Source of the DNA: an uncultured Clostridia bacterium
GTDB taxonomy: Bacteria > Bacillota > Clostridia > Christensenellales > Pumilibacteraceae
Assembly: GCA_947581755.1 (NCBI GenBank)
Contig: CANPVN010000013.1
Span: forward strand, 1-41,586
DNA: 41,586 bases
Direction: 5' to 3'
The notes under the pieces are model-generated. The model had not been told where the DNA came from, did no database searches, and saw only the letters and a list, made by a program, of their open reading frames with translations. Positions 14,684-23,411 of the stretch are shown in pieces; the stretch's first letter is position 1, and every line of letters begins with the position of its first letter. A program made the translations under genes and the position numbers.

Positions 14684-15592
14684 ATGGCTTCTTGTTTTTC
14701 TTATACGCTTCAACCGGAAAAGTGTCCGGAATGTCCGAAGTACATAGAATGCTGCAAAGAGCGCGGCGTTGCGTATCGTAAATGGGAATTGGCTAATGTT
14801 ATAGTCAATTATTTTCCTGATGGAAGTATGGAAGTGATTCATTATAAGAAGCCGTTTGAATATCCGGCAGAGGCGGGAAATCTTCCATCTGTAAACCGTG
14901 TGCGAAAATTGATTAAAGAAGGCGGCTATTGGACGCCGATGGATGGATTTGATATAGCTTCGATACAACAGTCTTTGAGAAATTCAAGTAAGAGGAGCCA
15001 AGATACAATGTACGGTTATGTTTTAAGTAATAAGTGGGATTATTGGGTAACATTGACGTTAAGTCCGGAAGAGGTGGATAGATATGATAATGCAGCGGTT
15101 AAGTATTTGTGGCATATTTTTCAGCAGAATTGCAAACGTCGTAATCCGGATTGCAAGATACTCGCGATTCCTGAAAGGCATAAAAGCGGCGCTTTGCATT
15201 TTCACGCGCTTATGGCGGATGTGGATTTGACACTTGCTCCGGCAATTAATCCAAAGACCGGTAAAGAGATTCGGACGAAGTTCGGTGACTTGGTATTTAA
15301 TATTAAGGATTGGAATTTTGGATTTTCGACTTGCGTTGTTATGCCGAAGGAAAACAATTATTTGAAGGTAGCCAACTATATGGTTAAATATATAACGAAG
15401 TCCGGGAACATAGATTATAACTCAAAACGATATTATCATACTCGCAATTTGAACTTCAAAAATAAAGTAGTTGCCTATCTGAGTGACGAAGAATTTGAGT
15501 CATCAGAATTCAAGCCGGGCACTTACAAAAAGAAGGAGACGGAGCGAATGGAAGTATATTACTGCCCGAGCGAGGATGGTTGCCTCGATTAA
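14684..15592 (+). CDS. HUH-superfamily rolling-circle replication initiator
   Basis: 302 residues. An N-terminal cysteine cluster (C14, C17, C23, C24) may bind zinc. Motif 1 is WVTLTLS (about 121-127), motif 2 the HUH metal site in GALHFHALM (H172, H174), motif 3 VANYMVKYITK with two tyrosines, Y232 and Y236, four residues apart. HUH initiators nick the plus strand, stay bound to the 5' end through Tyr and start rolling-circle synthesis; gene II protein and RstA-like proteins do this in filamentous phages. GGGAG stands eight bases before the ATG, behind two hairpins. The stop codon lies two bases from the dif-like site, and the last 49 codons are duplicated at 3897. Confidence 0.85.
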   Translation: MASCFSYTLQPEKCPECPKYIECCKERGVAYRKWELANVIVNYFPDGSMEVIHYKKPFEYPAEAGNLPSVNRVRKLIKEGGYWTPMDGFDIASIQQSLRNSSKRSQDTMYGYVLSNKWDYWVTLTLSPEEVDRYDNAAVKYLWHIFQQNCKRRNPDCKILAIPERHKSGALHFHALMADVDLTLAPAINPKTGKEIRTKFGDLVFNIKDWNFGFSTCVVMPKENNYLKVANYMVKYITKSGNIDYNSKRYYHTRNLNFKNKVVAYLSDEEFESSEFKPGTYKKKETERMEVYYCPSEDGCLD

Positions 15593-15611
15593 TCTATTCG
15601 CAAAAGACAGC
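15443..15611 (+). repeat. Right 169-bp direct repeat (attR-like)
   Basis: Counterpart of 3897-4065 with three mismatches. It covers the rep tail, the left arm TATTCGCAAAA and the centre GACAGC of the dif-like site, and ends there. Confidence 0.95.
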
Positions 15612-15625
15612 TTTTGCGAATAGAT
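15592..15625. other. dif-like recombination site (candidate attR)
   Basis: A perfect inverted repeat with 15-bp arms, ATCTATTCGCAAAAG and its complement, around ACAG. Viewed as a Xer site it is TATTCGCAAAA (15595-15605), GACAGC (15606-15611), TTTTGCGAATA (15612-15622), the 11+6+11 layout of dif. The left junction has the same left arm and centre (4049-4065) but GTGTTTTATCC as right arm. It lies 118 bp before a XerS-like gene; XerS dif sites are known to lie next to xerS. It could also act as a terminator for rep (TATTTTT follows at 15631). Confidence 0.7.
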
Positions 15626-15704
15626 AGGGGTATTTTTAATGATTTTTCATATATATTTATATCTGTTTGCTTATTTGAAAATTTTATCTTTCCTTTTTAT
15701 TGAT

Positions 15705-15739
15705 TTGATTTTTTATTTCATATAGTATATAATTGAATT
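15705..15739 (+). promoter_or_regulatory. Promoter of the Xer gene, apparently leaderless
   Basis: TTGATT (15705-15710), a 17-bp spacer and TATAAT (15728-15733). The expected transcription start coincides with the A of the start codon at 15740, and no Shine-Dalgarno sequence is present. The T-rich stretch between the dif-like site and this promoter holds no gene. Confidence 0.65.
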
Positions 15740-16804
15740 ATGGATAATTACTTTGAAGAAAGAAACAAAAAGAATATTATGCAAATTCGCAAGTTATGCG
15801 ATAACTTACCAACCATGATCCGAGAATTCGATATGGGAATTCAGCAGCGCACATCCACGCTTACTCGTTTGGGCTATGTAAGAGATCTTAAAATTTTTTG
15901 CTATTATTTATCTCAGCGATTTGAAAAAGATATAAAGAGCTTATCGATACAAGATATTGAGGAACTTGATTCATTTGATATCGAACTTTTTTTGGATTAC
16001 TTATCGGATTATAAAATCGACGGTAAAACATACAGTTGCGGCGAAAAGGCAAAAGAAAGAAAACTTTGCACGATTCGTTCCTTCTTCAAATATTTTTACA
16101 AAAAAAATATGTTATCGGAAAATGTGACCGCAAAAGTCGATTTACCTAAAGTACACGATAAAGGTATCATAAGACTCGAAGCCGACGAAGTTGAAAAATT
16201 GCTCGATTTGGTGGAATCTGACGATGTTCCGGGCATGACGTCTCAGCAAAAAGCATTTCACGCCAAGACAAAAGTTCGCGATTTTGCCATTTTAAGCCTA
16301 TTTTTGGGCACAGGAATACGTATAAGCGAACTCGTGGGGATAAATATCGAAGATATTGACTTCAATACAAACGCATTTACCGTGACAAGAAAAGGCGGAA
16401 ATAAAAGTATACTGTATTTTTCCGACGAAGTTGCGGACGCCTTAAAAAAATATCTCGGATGGTGCCAAGAACAAATTGAGAAAAACACAGAATTCGGCAA
16501 AAAGATTATCGATAATAAGGCTCTGTTTTTCTCGTCCGAAGGTACCAGAATCACTGTCAGAGCCGTAGAAAATATGGTTGTGAAATATGCAAAAATAGTC
16601 TGTCCTCTTAAAAAAATCACACCGCATAAATTGAGAAGTACTTACGGTACAGAACTTTACAGGCAAACAAAAGATATTTATATTGTAGCCGACGTCTTGG
16701 GACATAAAGATGTCAATACTACCAGAAAGCATTATGCCGCAATCAGCGAAGATATAAGAAAAGAAGCTGCTACAAAAGTCAAATTAAGAAAAAATGACGA
16801 TTAA
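15740..16804 (+). CDS. xerS: XerS-like tyrosine recombinase
   Basis: 354 residues. The N-terminal core-binding domain (about 25-135, with TLTRLGYVRDLKIFCYYL and RKLCTIRSFFKYFYKK) precedes the catalytic domain with R194 (GTGIRISEL), Lys in TRKGGNKS, HxxR in TPHKLRSTYG, His in LGHKDVNTTRKHY and nucleophile Y332. Length, the extended N terminus and the insertion DDVPGMTSQQKAFHAKTK before the catalytic core resemble XerS (356 residues), the single Xer protein of streptococci that resolves chromosome dimers at a dif site beside its gene. It lies outside the phage repeats and its base composition resembles the chromosomal genes rather than the phage. A phage-encoded integrase is the alternative. 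Confidence 0.75.
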   Translation: MDNYFEERNKKNIMQIRKLCDNLPTMIREFDMGIQQRTSTLTRLGYVRDLKIFCYYLSQRFEKDIKSLSIQDIEELDSFDIELFLDYLSDYKIDGKTYSCGEKAKERKLCTIRSFFKYFYKKNMLSENVTAKVDLPKVHDKGIIRLEADEVEKLLDLVESDDVPGMTSQQKAFHAKTKVRDFAILSLFLGTGIRISELVGINIEDIDFNTNAFTVTRKGGNKSILYFSDEVADALKKYLGWCQEQIEKNTEFGKKIIDNKALFFSSEGTRITVRAVENMVVKYAKIVCPLKKITPHKLRSTYGTELYRQTKDIYIVADVLGHKDVNTTRKHYAAISEDIRKEAATKVKLRKNDD

Positions 16805-16810
16805 CGCAAT

Positions 16811-16825
16811 TTATGTCTGACATAA
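16811..16825. promoter_or_regulatory. Perfect palindrome TTATGTCTGACATAA
   Basis: Third and most symmetrical copy of the 15-mer found at 2817 and 3784, here in the 37-bp gap between two convergent genes, where a transcription operator would be unusual. Confidence 0.3.
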
Positions 16826-16841
16826 CATATAAATTTGTGCA

Positions 16842-18059
16842 TTATTTGAATTTTTTAAGGCATTCCATTACGGCAAGTTTTAAATGTTCATAAGTCAATC
16901 CACCTTGTAAATATGCTACAAAAGGTTCTCGAATGGGCGCATCTGCGCTTAACTCAATCGACGAGCCCTGAACAAAAGCGCCTGCCGCCATTATTATTTT
17001 ATCGTTGTAACCGGGCATGTCCCACGGTTCGGGAACAACAAAACTGTCTATAGGCGCACAATTCTGTATTATACGACAAAATTCGATAAGTTTACGAGCA
17101 TCTCCGAAAACGACCGAAGTTATTATATCATTTCCTATAACTCCGGCCTCAGGCACCGTAACATATCCCAATTCGGAAAAAACTTCTCTGAACAAAAGAC
17201 TTCCTTTTTGGCACTGCGCCACTATATGAGGCGCCAAAAAGAAGCCTTGATAATAATATTGATAACCATACGCATAAGATCCGACTTCGGTCGCAAGTCC
17301 GGGCGCAGTAAAACGATTCTCGATTTGTTCTATATATTTCTTTTTTCCGCAGATATAGGCTCCTGTCGGCACAATTCCGCCGCCGGGATTTTTTATTAAA
17401 GAACCTACAATTATGTCTGCACCCACTTCGATAGGTTCTTCCACATCGATAAATTCTCCGTAACAATTATCAACCATTATCGGAGCATCCGTAAATTTAC
17501 GCACAAACTCTATAATTTCACGAATTTTCCGAATTGAAAAGGCATTTCTCAAACTATAGCCTCTCGATCTTTGCAAACAAATAAGCTTATATTTATTGAT
17601 TTTTAATTTACTTTCTATGTTTTCGAAATCAAAAGATCCATCATCTTTTAAATCAGAAGTATCGAACTCGATTCCGAAATCTTTTAAAGAGCCGTTGCCT
17701 TCTCCCGTTATAATATCGTCAAGCGTATCATAAAGTTTCCCGCAAAGAGAAATAAATTTATCACCGGGACGCAAAATACCATAAAGCGCACAGGCAAGCG
17801 CATGCGTTCCTGAAACAAGATTTGGGGAAACAATGGATCTTTCTGCTTTAAATACGCAAGAAAACAATCGAGATAAGCCTTCGCGTCCTATATCGTCATA
17901 TCCATATCCGGTTGTAGCCGCAAAATGTCTCAAGGCAATTTTATTCTCCCTGAAAGCATTCAAAACTTTGTTTTGATTCGTTAAAGCAATACTATCGATA
18001 ATCTTGAATTGCTCAACCAATTTCTTTTCGCAATCATTTACAAATTCTAAATCATTCAT
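16842..18059 (-). CDS. Methionine gamma-lyase-family PLP enzyme (YnbB-like)
   Basis: 405 residues of the fold-type I PLP family often annotated as aluminium-resistance or methionine gamma-lyase family protein. Seen are RHFAATTGYGYDDIGREGL, NLVSGTHALA, MVDNCYGEF and the PLP-lysine region GSLIKNPGGGIVPTGAYICG. The substrate is not established for the family; C-S lysis is assumed. It is the last gene of a run mutS-mutL-miaA and this gene, the same order as in many Clostridia. The start overlaps the miaA stop by eight bases. Confidence 0.88.
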   Translation of the reverse strand: MNDLEFVNDCEKKLVEQFKIIDSIALTNQNKVLNAFRENKIALRHFAATTGYGYDDIGREGLSRLFSCVFKAERSIVSPNLVSGTHALACALYGILRPGDKFISLCGKLYDTLDDIITGEGNGSLKDFGIEFDTSDLKDDGSFDFENIESKLKINKYKLICLQRSRGYSLRNAFSIRKIREIIEFVRKFTDAPIMVDNCYGEFIDVEEPIEVGADIIVGSLIKNPGGGIVPTGAYICGKKKYIEQIENRFTAPGLATEVGSYAYGYQYYYQGFFLAPHIVAQCQKGSLLFREVFSELGYVTVPEAGVIGNDIITSVVFGDARKLIEFCRIIQNCAPIDSFVVPEPWDMPGYNDKIIMAAGAFVQGSSIELSADAPIREPFVAYLQGGLTYEHLKLAVMECLKKFK

Positions 18060-18966
18060 ATTTTTCCCTTATTATATCTGACACAACACGATATAAATCA
18101 TTGTTTTTCTCAACAAAAATCTTTTCAAAAGGCATATTTCTAAAGTAAGTAAGCTGCCGTTTTGCGTAATGTCTGCTGTTTATTTTGATTTTCGCTATAG
18201 CTTCGGTCAAAGTTGTTTTACCTTCGAGATGCTCCACTATTTCTTTATATCCTATGGCTTGCATCGAATTGCAATCCTTATATTGCAGAAGTGACTCAAC
18301 TTCTTTTACAAGCCCATCTGAAATCATCCGATCTACCCTATTTTCAATATCTTTATACAACGCTTCTCGGTTTGAAGGGATAATAACAAAAAACAGATAG
18401 TCATAATCACATTCATTCGAAGATGTTGCCGATTGACTTTTCGGTTTTCCTGTCACTATATAGATTTCCAAAGCGCGCAAGATCCTCTTTTTGTCGTTCT
18501 TGGAAATTTTCAATGCCGATTGCGGATCTACCGTTTGCAAATAATTGTACATAAATTCAAGCCCTTTTTCTTGCGTAATATTCTCCAAATCCGCTCTGAC
18601 ATCGTTGTTTTTAGCAGCCTCGGCAAAATTATTTCCGCTTAAAAGCCCGCTTATATACAACCCCGTTCCGCCTACGACAAAAGGGAGCTCGGAACTTTTC
18701 AAAATTTTATCTATACAAATCTTTGCTTTTTGAACATAGTCAAAAACAGTAAAATAATCACCGGGGCTTGTTATATCAAGCATAAAGTGTTTAATTCCGT
18801 CCATTTCTTCGGCAGTTATTTTTCCCGTTCCTATATCCATTCCTTTATATATTTGCATGGAATCGGCGCCTACAACAGCGCCGTTAAATTCTTTGCACAA
18901 ATCAACCGCGACAGAAGATTTTCCTATCGCTGTAGGCCCCGCAATGATAATCAATTTTTTCTTCAT
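18052..18966 (-). CDS. miaA: tRNA dimethylallyltransferase MiaA
   Basis: 304 residues. Transfers dimethylallyl from DMAPP to N6 of A37 in tRNAs reading codons that begin with U. Diagnostic segments: P-loop AGPTAIGKSSVAV, GADSMQIYKGMDIGTGK, FVVGGTGLYISGLL, AIGYKEIVEHL and RHYAKRQLTYFRN. Full length. Overlaps mutL by ATGA. MiaB, which acts on the MiaA product, is encoded in the same transcript just upstream of mutS. Confidence 0.97.
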   Translation of the reverse strand: MKKKLIIIAGPTAIGKSSVAVDLCKEFNGAVVGADSMQIYKGMDIGTGKITAEEMDGIKHFMLDITSPGDYFTVFDYVQKAKICIDKILKSSELPFVVGGTGLYISGLLSGNNFAEAAKNNDVRADLENITQEKGLEFMYNYLQTVDPQSALKISKNDKKRILRALEIYIVTGKPKSQSATSSNECDYDYLFFVIIPSNREALYKDIENRVDRMISDGLVKEVESLLQYKDCNSMQAIGYKEIVEHLEGKTTLTEAIAKIKINSRHYAKRQLTYFRNMPFEKIFVEKNNDLYRVVSDIIREKYE

Positions 18967-20825
18967 ACTTTTCGTTTAAACCATTTTTCGATTTCATACT
19001 TGCTTATTTTTATCATCAACGGTCTGCCATGCGGACATTGTAGAACTTTCAGCTCTCCTATTTCATCAATCAAAGCCAAAATTTCGCTTTCATTCAAATC
19101 ATAATTGCCCTTAATAGCCGCCTTACAAGCCATATCCGCTAAAGCGTCTTTCATCAGTTCGCCTACCGAAGGAATTTTATCTGCTCGCAAATTATAAATA
19201 AGTGCACAGACGAAGTCGTTTATATTCAAGTCAGAGAGCACAGCGGGAATTGCTTTGATTTCAAAGTTAAGCCCATTCCCCTTCGATATTACAAATCCAA
19301 ATTTTTCCAATTCGACTATTGCGATTTTTACTTTTTCGCTTTCTTCGGCTTCGACCTCAAATACATAGGGAAAAAACAACTGTTGGGACGCTTTTTGTGT
19401 ATCATATTGTTCTTTCAATTTGTCAAACAAATATCTTTCATGAGCCGCGTGTTGATCAATCAAATATAAATTATCGTCTTTTTCAATAATTATATAAGTA
19501 TTAAAAGCGCTTCCGATTATACGCATATCACCATGCGCCAACAATTCCCGTCTGACAACTTGCTGTTCGGGTTTATTTTCGACTTTATATTCATTCGATA
19601 TTCCTCTATCTTGTTTTTTTGGCTCCAAAGTGATAAAAGGACTATAATAAGACTCTTTGAGATTTATTTTTCCCTTAGGATCGGAAAAAGCGCCTCCGAA
19701 TAAAGTCATCTTTGTATCGGCAAACGATTTTGCCGATTTTTCTTCTTTTGGTTCCGCGGCAGCTTCCGTTGGTTCTTGTTTCGGCAATTCTCTCTCTTTC
19801 CCGCCGAAAATATTATTCATAATAATCTCTACAGGCTGAGCACTGTTACCGGAAAGAGCCTTTTTTACGGTTTGGGAAATAATCTGTTTTACCTTGCCGA
19901 AATCCGCAAATTTAACCTCCATCTTATTTGGATGTATATTCACGTCCAGCATATCCGGAGGCAAATTCAAATATAAAATATAGACAGGGAATTGTCTCGA
20001 CATCAGATATTCCGAATAATAATTCTGTATAATATACGAGATTTCGGAATTGATTACATATCGCCCGTTAACAAACAACGATTGATAAGATCTGTTATGT
20101 TTTGAAAAACCCGGACGCCCGATAAATCCCTTTAAGCTTATTTCTGGCAAAACATTTTCAACATTAATAAGCCCCGAATAAAATTCATTCCCATAAACAG
20201 CAAAGACCGCCTCTTTCATTCCTTTACCGTTAGAGAGAAAAATTATCTCTCCGTCGGAAATATATCTAAAAGAAATATCGGGATTTGCCAAAATTAATTT
20301 TGCCATCAGATTTGTTATCTCTCTTTCTTCGGTAGCAGGCTTATCCAAAAACTTTTTTCTTGCGGGAATATTGTCAAAAAGATTTTCTACTTTGACGGTA
20401 GTACCTTCGGGACAACCGCATTCTCCGAAATCCTTAACCTCTCCGTTATCGTAAGTTATAACGGCGCCCATTAAAGAATCTTTTCTTCTCGATATCATTT
20501 CCGCTTTCGCAACCGAAGCGATGCTTGCCAATGCTTCACCTCTGAATCCCAATGTAATAATAGAATCAAGATCCTTAAGTGATTGTATTTTACTGGTAGC
20601 ATGAGGCAAAAACGCTTTTTGTAAATCTTCTTCGTCAAGACCGCACCCATCGTCCGTAACTTTAATCAATGTTATGCCGCCATCTTTGATTTCCAAAGTA
20701 ATAGTGGAAGCGCCTGCATCGATACTGTTTTCTATCAATTCCTTAACTACGGAACGCGGTTTTTCTATGACTTCTCCCGCCGCTATACGATTATATATTG
20801 TACTATCAAGAATATTAATGCTCAT
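18963..20825 (-). CDS. mutL: DNA mismatch repair protein MutL (endonuclease type)
   Basis: 620 residues. The N-terminal GHKL ATPase has ELIENSIDAGAS, VTDDGCGL and GFRGEALASIASV. After a linker with acidic and Pro residues, the C-terminal domain carries the metal-site motifs DQHAAHERYLFD, ACKAAIKGNYDL and CPHGRP, which mark MutL proteins that nick DNA themselves (bacteria lacking MutH). The last position of DQHA-X2-E-X4-E is Asp here instead of Glu. Start overlaps mutS by 11 bases. Confidence 0.96.
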   Translation of the reverse strand: MSINILDSTIYNRIAAGEVIEKPRSVVKELIENSIDAGASTITLEIKDGGITLIKVTDDGCGLDEEDLQKAFLPHATSKIQSLKDLDSIITLGFRGEALASIASVAKAEMISRRKDSLMGAVITYDNGEVKDFGECGCPEGTTVKVENLFDNIPARKKFLDKPATEEREITNLMAKLILANPDISFRYISDGEIIFLSNGKGMKEAVFAVYGNEFYSGLINVENVLPEISLKGFIGRPGFSKHNRSYQSLFVNGRYVINSEISYIIQNYYSEYLMSRQFPVYILYLNLPPDMLDVNIHPNKMEVKFADFGKVKQIISQTVKKALSGNSAQPVEIIMNNIFGGKERELPKQEPTEAAAEPKEEKSAKSFADTKMTLFGGAFSDPKGKINLKESYYSPFITLEPKKQDRGISNEYKVENKPEQQVVRRELLAHGDMRIIGSAFNTYIIIEKDDNLYLIDQHAAHERYLFDKLKEQYDTQKASQQLFFPYVFEVEAEESEKVKIAIVELEKFGFVISKGNGLNFEIKAIPAVLSDLNINDFVCALIYNLRADKIPSVGELMKDALADMACKAAIKGNYDLNESEILALIDEIGELKVLQCPHGRPLMIKISKYEIEKWFKRKV

Positions 20826-23409
20826 TTACAACCGCCTTTTCACATAAATCAATGAGTATTTCCATCGCTTGTCGAGGTGTGATATTGTCAGTATCTATTT
20901 CTTTCAAAATTGTTATTATCTCTTTGCTCTTGTTGTTATCATTGAAAAACGAAAGTTGCTGAACTTGCGCCATTGCCGTTTGTCTTGCAATATCGAGATT
21001 TTCAAGTTTCTTTAAAATCTCCCTTGCTCTGTTTACTATAGGTTCAGGCAACCCCGATAGCGCAGCCACTTCTACACCGAAACTTTTATTTGCCCCGCCT
21101 CGCAACAATTTTCGTACAAATACAATGCTATTTTTAACTTCTCTTACCGTTGTCTTATAATTTTTAATTCCCGGAACAGTCCCCTCAAGCTCGGTAAGTT
21201 CATGATAATGAGTGGAAAATAAAGTCTTTGTTTTTGTATTGGAAAGCATATATTCCAAAAGCGCATAGGCAATACTCAAACCGTCATAAGTGGAAGTACC
21301 TCGCCCAACCTCATCAAACAAAATCAAACTTTTATCTGTCGAATTGTTTACGATATAAGAAACTTCGCTCATCTCGACCATAAAAGTACTTCTTCCCGTT
21401 GACATGTCGTCATTGGCGCCAACTCTTGTAAAAATATTATCGAGAATGGATATTTCCGCCGATTTCGCGGGGACAAAACTGCCGATATGCGCCATCAAAG
21501 AGATAATTGCCACTTGTCGCATATATACGCTTTTACCTGACATATTGGGTCCCGTTATAAGCATAATTCTGTTTTCGTCATCATCAAGATCGGTATCGTT
21601 CGGTACAAAAACCTCGTTTATAAGTCGCTCCACAACGGGATGACGACCTTCGGAAATTTTAATATGTTGAATATGAGAATTGATAACAGGTTTTCTATAA
21701 TTGAATTTTTCCGCAGCGGTAGCATGAGACAAGAGACAATCTATTTCGGCAATCGCTTCGGCTGTACTCATAATTTCCAAAATTTTACTTCTGGTCTTTT
21801 CCAAAAGCTCGTTATACAAAAGAGTCTCTCTTTCTATACGAAGTTCTTTTGCGTGAATGATTTTCTCCTCTACTTCCTGCAATTCTTCCGTAGTGAATCT
21901 TTCGTTATTGGCAAGAGTTTGTTTCCTTGTATATCTATAAGGTACTGTATTTGACTGATTTTTTGGTATTTCTATATAATAACCGAAAACTCTGTTATAA
22001 TCAACTTTCAAATTTTTTATACCCGTCTCGATACGTTCTCTTTCCTCTATTGATTTCAAAACCTCGTCCGAGTGTTTGACAATTTTGATCAATTCATCGA
22101 GTTCGGGATCGTAATTTTCCGATATTACGCCGCCGTCTCTCAGATTAGATGGCAATTCTCCCTCTTTCAAAGCCTTTAAAATTTTATCCGCCAAAAAGTC
22201 GAAGTTTTTTATTCTTTCTATGTAAGGCGAAAACAAATCGGAATCGAAGCGTTTTAATTCATCTATGATTTTTGGAAGATAAGTTAACGAAACTCCCAAA
22301 GACCTCAATCTTTGAGGTTCGATAAATCCATAAGATAATCTTCCGGAAATTCTTTCTATATCGAAAATATTGCTTAAAAGGTCGCGTAAATTATTGCGCG
22401 ATACCATATTGTTTAAAAATATTTCGACTATATCAAGTCGATCATTTATTACTTTTTCGTCTGCACAAGGTATCAATAGCCATTTTTTTAATTTTCTGGA
22501 TCCCATGCCTGTTTTTGTATTATTCAAAACCCAATATAAAGAACATTTTTGTTTATTTTCGGCAGTGGATTCTGTAAGTTCAAGAGTTTTACGAGCATTC
22601 GTATCCAATGATATATGAGCAATCTCGTCATCGTTTTCCACTTTGGTGACGGTGGCTTTTGCGATTTTCTGAGTATCTACTATATAAGAAAACAAAGCGC
22701 CCGCCGCGCATATCACCTCTTCCCGATTTTTAATGGATTTTAATTCGGCTCTATTCAAATTTTCCATAACTACGGCAAAGGCATTATTATAATCGTACAT
22801 CGTTTCGTTATAAGCCGAAAACGGACATACTCCACCGTATTTGACTATTGATAATTCAATGCTTTCGGCAAGCATTTCTGCATTGCATATAATTTCCGAA
22901 GGATGTATTCTCGATAATATCTCATTTATTTTAATTGCTATGGGCGGCTCGATATAGGAATGATTAAATTCCCCCGTAGAAATATCCATCCATACTATAC
23001 CGGCTTTATTGTCATGTAAATAAATAGAAGCTATATAGTTATTGCTGGTTTGATCCAACGCATCCGAATCAAGAATGGTTCCCGGAGTTATAATTTTTGA
23101 TATTTTTCTTTCAACCAAACCTTTTTGCTCACCGGGAACAGATGTTTGTTCGCATACGGCAACCTTATACCCACGCGAGACAAGTCTTGCAATGTATCCG
23201 TCAACGGCATGAAAAGGCACTCCGCACATAGGCGCTCTGTTTTCCGTTCCGCAATCTCTCCCCGTAAGAACAAGATCCAATTCTTTACTCGCGATTATGG
23301 CATCATCAAAAAACATTTCATAAAAATCGCCGAGTCGAAACATTAAAATCGTATCGGTCAATTCTTTTTTGATATCCAAATATTGCTGCATCATTGGTGA
23401 AATCGGCAT
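20815..23409 (-). CDS. mutS: DNA mismatch recognition ATPase MutS
   Basis: 864 residues from the ATG at 23409 (AGGAG upstream; a TTG two codons earlier is less likely). The mismatch-binding motif is in LGDFYEMFFDDA (Phe-x-Glu). The clamp and lever domains precede the ATPase with ITGPNMSGKSVYMRQ, the Walker B/signature region LFDEVGRGTSTYDG and FSTHYHEL. Full length. Works with MutL encoded directly downstream. Two bases separate it from the miaB stop. Confidence 0.97.
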   Translation of the reverse strand: MPISPMMQQYLDIKKELTDTILMFRLGDFYEMFFDDAIIASKELDLVLTGRDCGTENRAPMCGVPFHAVDGYIARLVSRGYKVAVCEQTSVPGEQKGLVERKISKIITPGTILDSDALDQTSNNYIASIYLHDNKAGIVWMDISTGEFNHSYIEPPIAIKINEILSRIHPSEIICNAEMLAESIELSIVKYGGVCPFSAYNETMYDYNNAFAVVMENLNRAELKSIKNREEVICAAGALFSYIVDTQKIAKATVTKVENDDEIAHISLDTNARKTLELTESTAENKQKCSLYWVLNNTKTGMGSRKLKKWLLIPCADEKVINDRLDIVEIFLNNMVSRNNLRDLLSNIFDIERISGRLSYGFIEPQRLRSLGVSLTYLPKIIDELKRFDSDLFSPYIERIKNFDFLADKILKALKEGELPSNLRDGGVISENYDPELDELIKIVKHSDEVLKSIEERERIETGIKNLKVDYNRVFGYYIEIPKNQSNTVPYRYTRKQTLANNERFTTEELQEVEEKIIHAKELRIERETLLYNELLEKTRSKILEIMSTAEAIAEIDCLLSHATAAEKFNYRKPVINSHIQHIKISEGRHPVVERLINEVFVPNDTDLDDDENRIMLITGPNMSGKSVYMRQVAIISLMAHIGSFVPAKSAEISILDNIFTRVGANDDMSTGRSTFMVEMSEVSYIVNNSTDKSLILFDEVGRGTSTYDGLSIAYALLEYMLSNTKTKTLFSTHYHELTELEGTVPGIKNYKTTVREVKNSIVFVRKLLRGGANKSFGVEVAALSGLPEPIVNRAREILKKLENLDIARQTAMAQVQQLSFFNDNNKSKEIITILKEIDTDNITPRQAMEILIDLCEKAVVNEH

Positions 23410-23411
23410 AT

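Larger units (their letters stand above)
4066..15611 (+). mobile_element. Integrated inovirus-like (filamentous phage) element, one 11,546-bp unit
   Basis: The element is bounded by the 169-bp direct repeats and contains a Zot-like ATPase, a HUH replication initiator, a small ssDNA-binding-type protein, tiny one-helix membrane proteins, several signal- or membrane-anchored ectodomain proteins, and an XRE repressor with operators. This gene set and order fit Inoviridae-like phages; the unit is longer than classical ones (about 6-9 kb). All genes except the toxin-antitoxin pair and the repressor read rightward, and their coding strand is visibly T- and G-rich compared with flanking genes. No integrase, transposase or capsid/tail genes of dsDNA phages occur between the repeats. 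A XerS-like gene lies just outside the right end. Confidence 0.85.

Noticed and set aside
15592..15625. Simple rho-independent terminator of rep
   Set aside because: Not excluded as an additional role, but the T run is broken (AGGGGTATTTTT), the left copy keeps only half of the palindrome, and the repeat boundary falls at the exact centre edge, which a terminator does not explain.
15443..15625. tRNA gene as integration target
   Set aside because: No cloverleaf or tRNA 3' end is visible at either junction; the repeat consists of rep coding sequence and the dif-like site.
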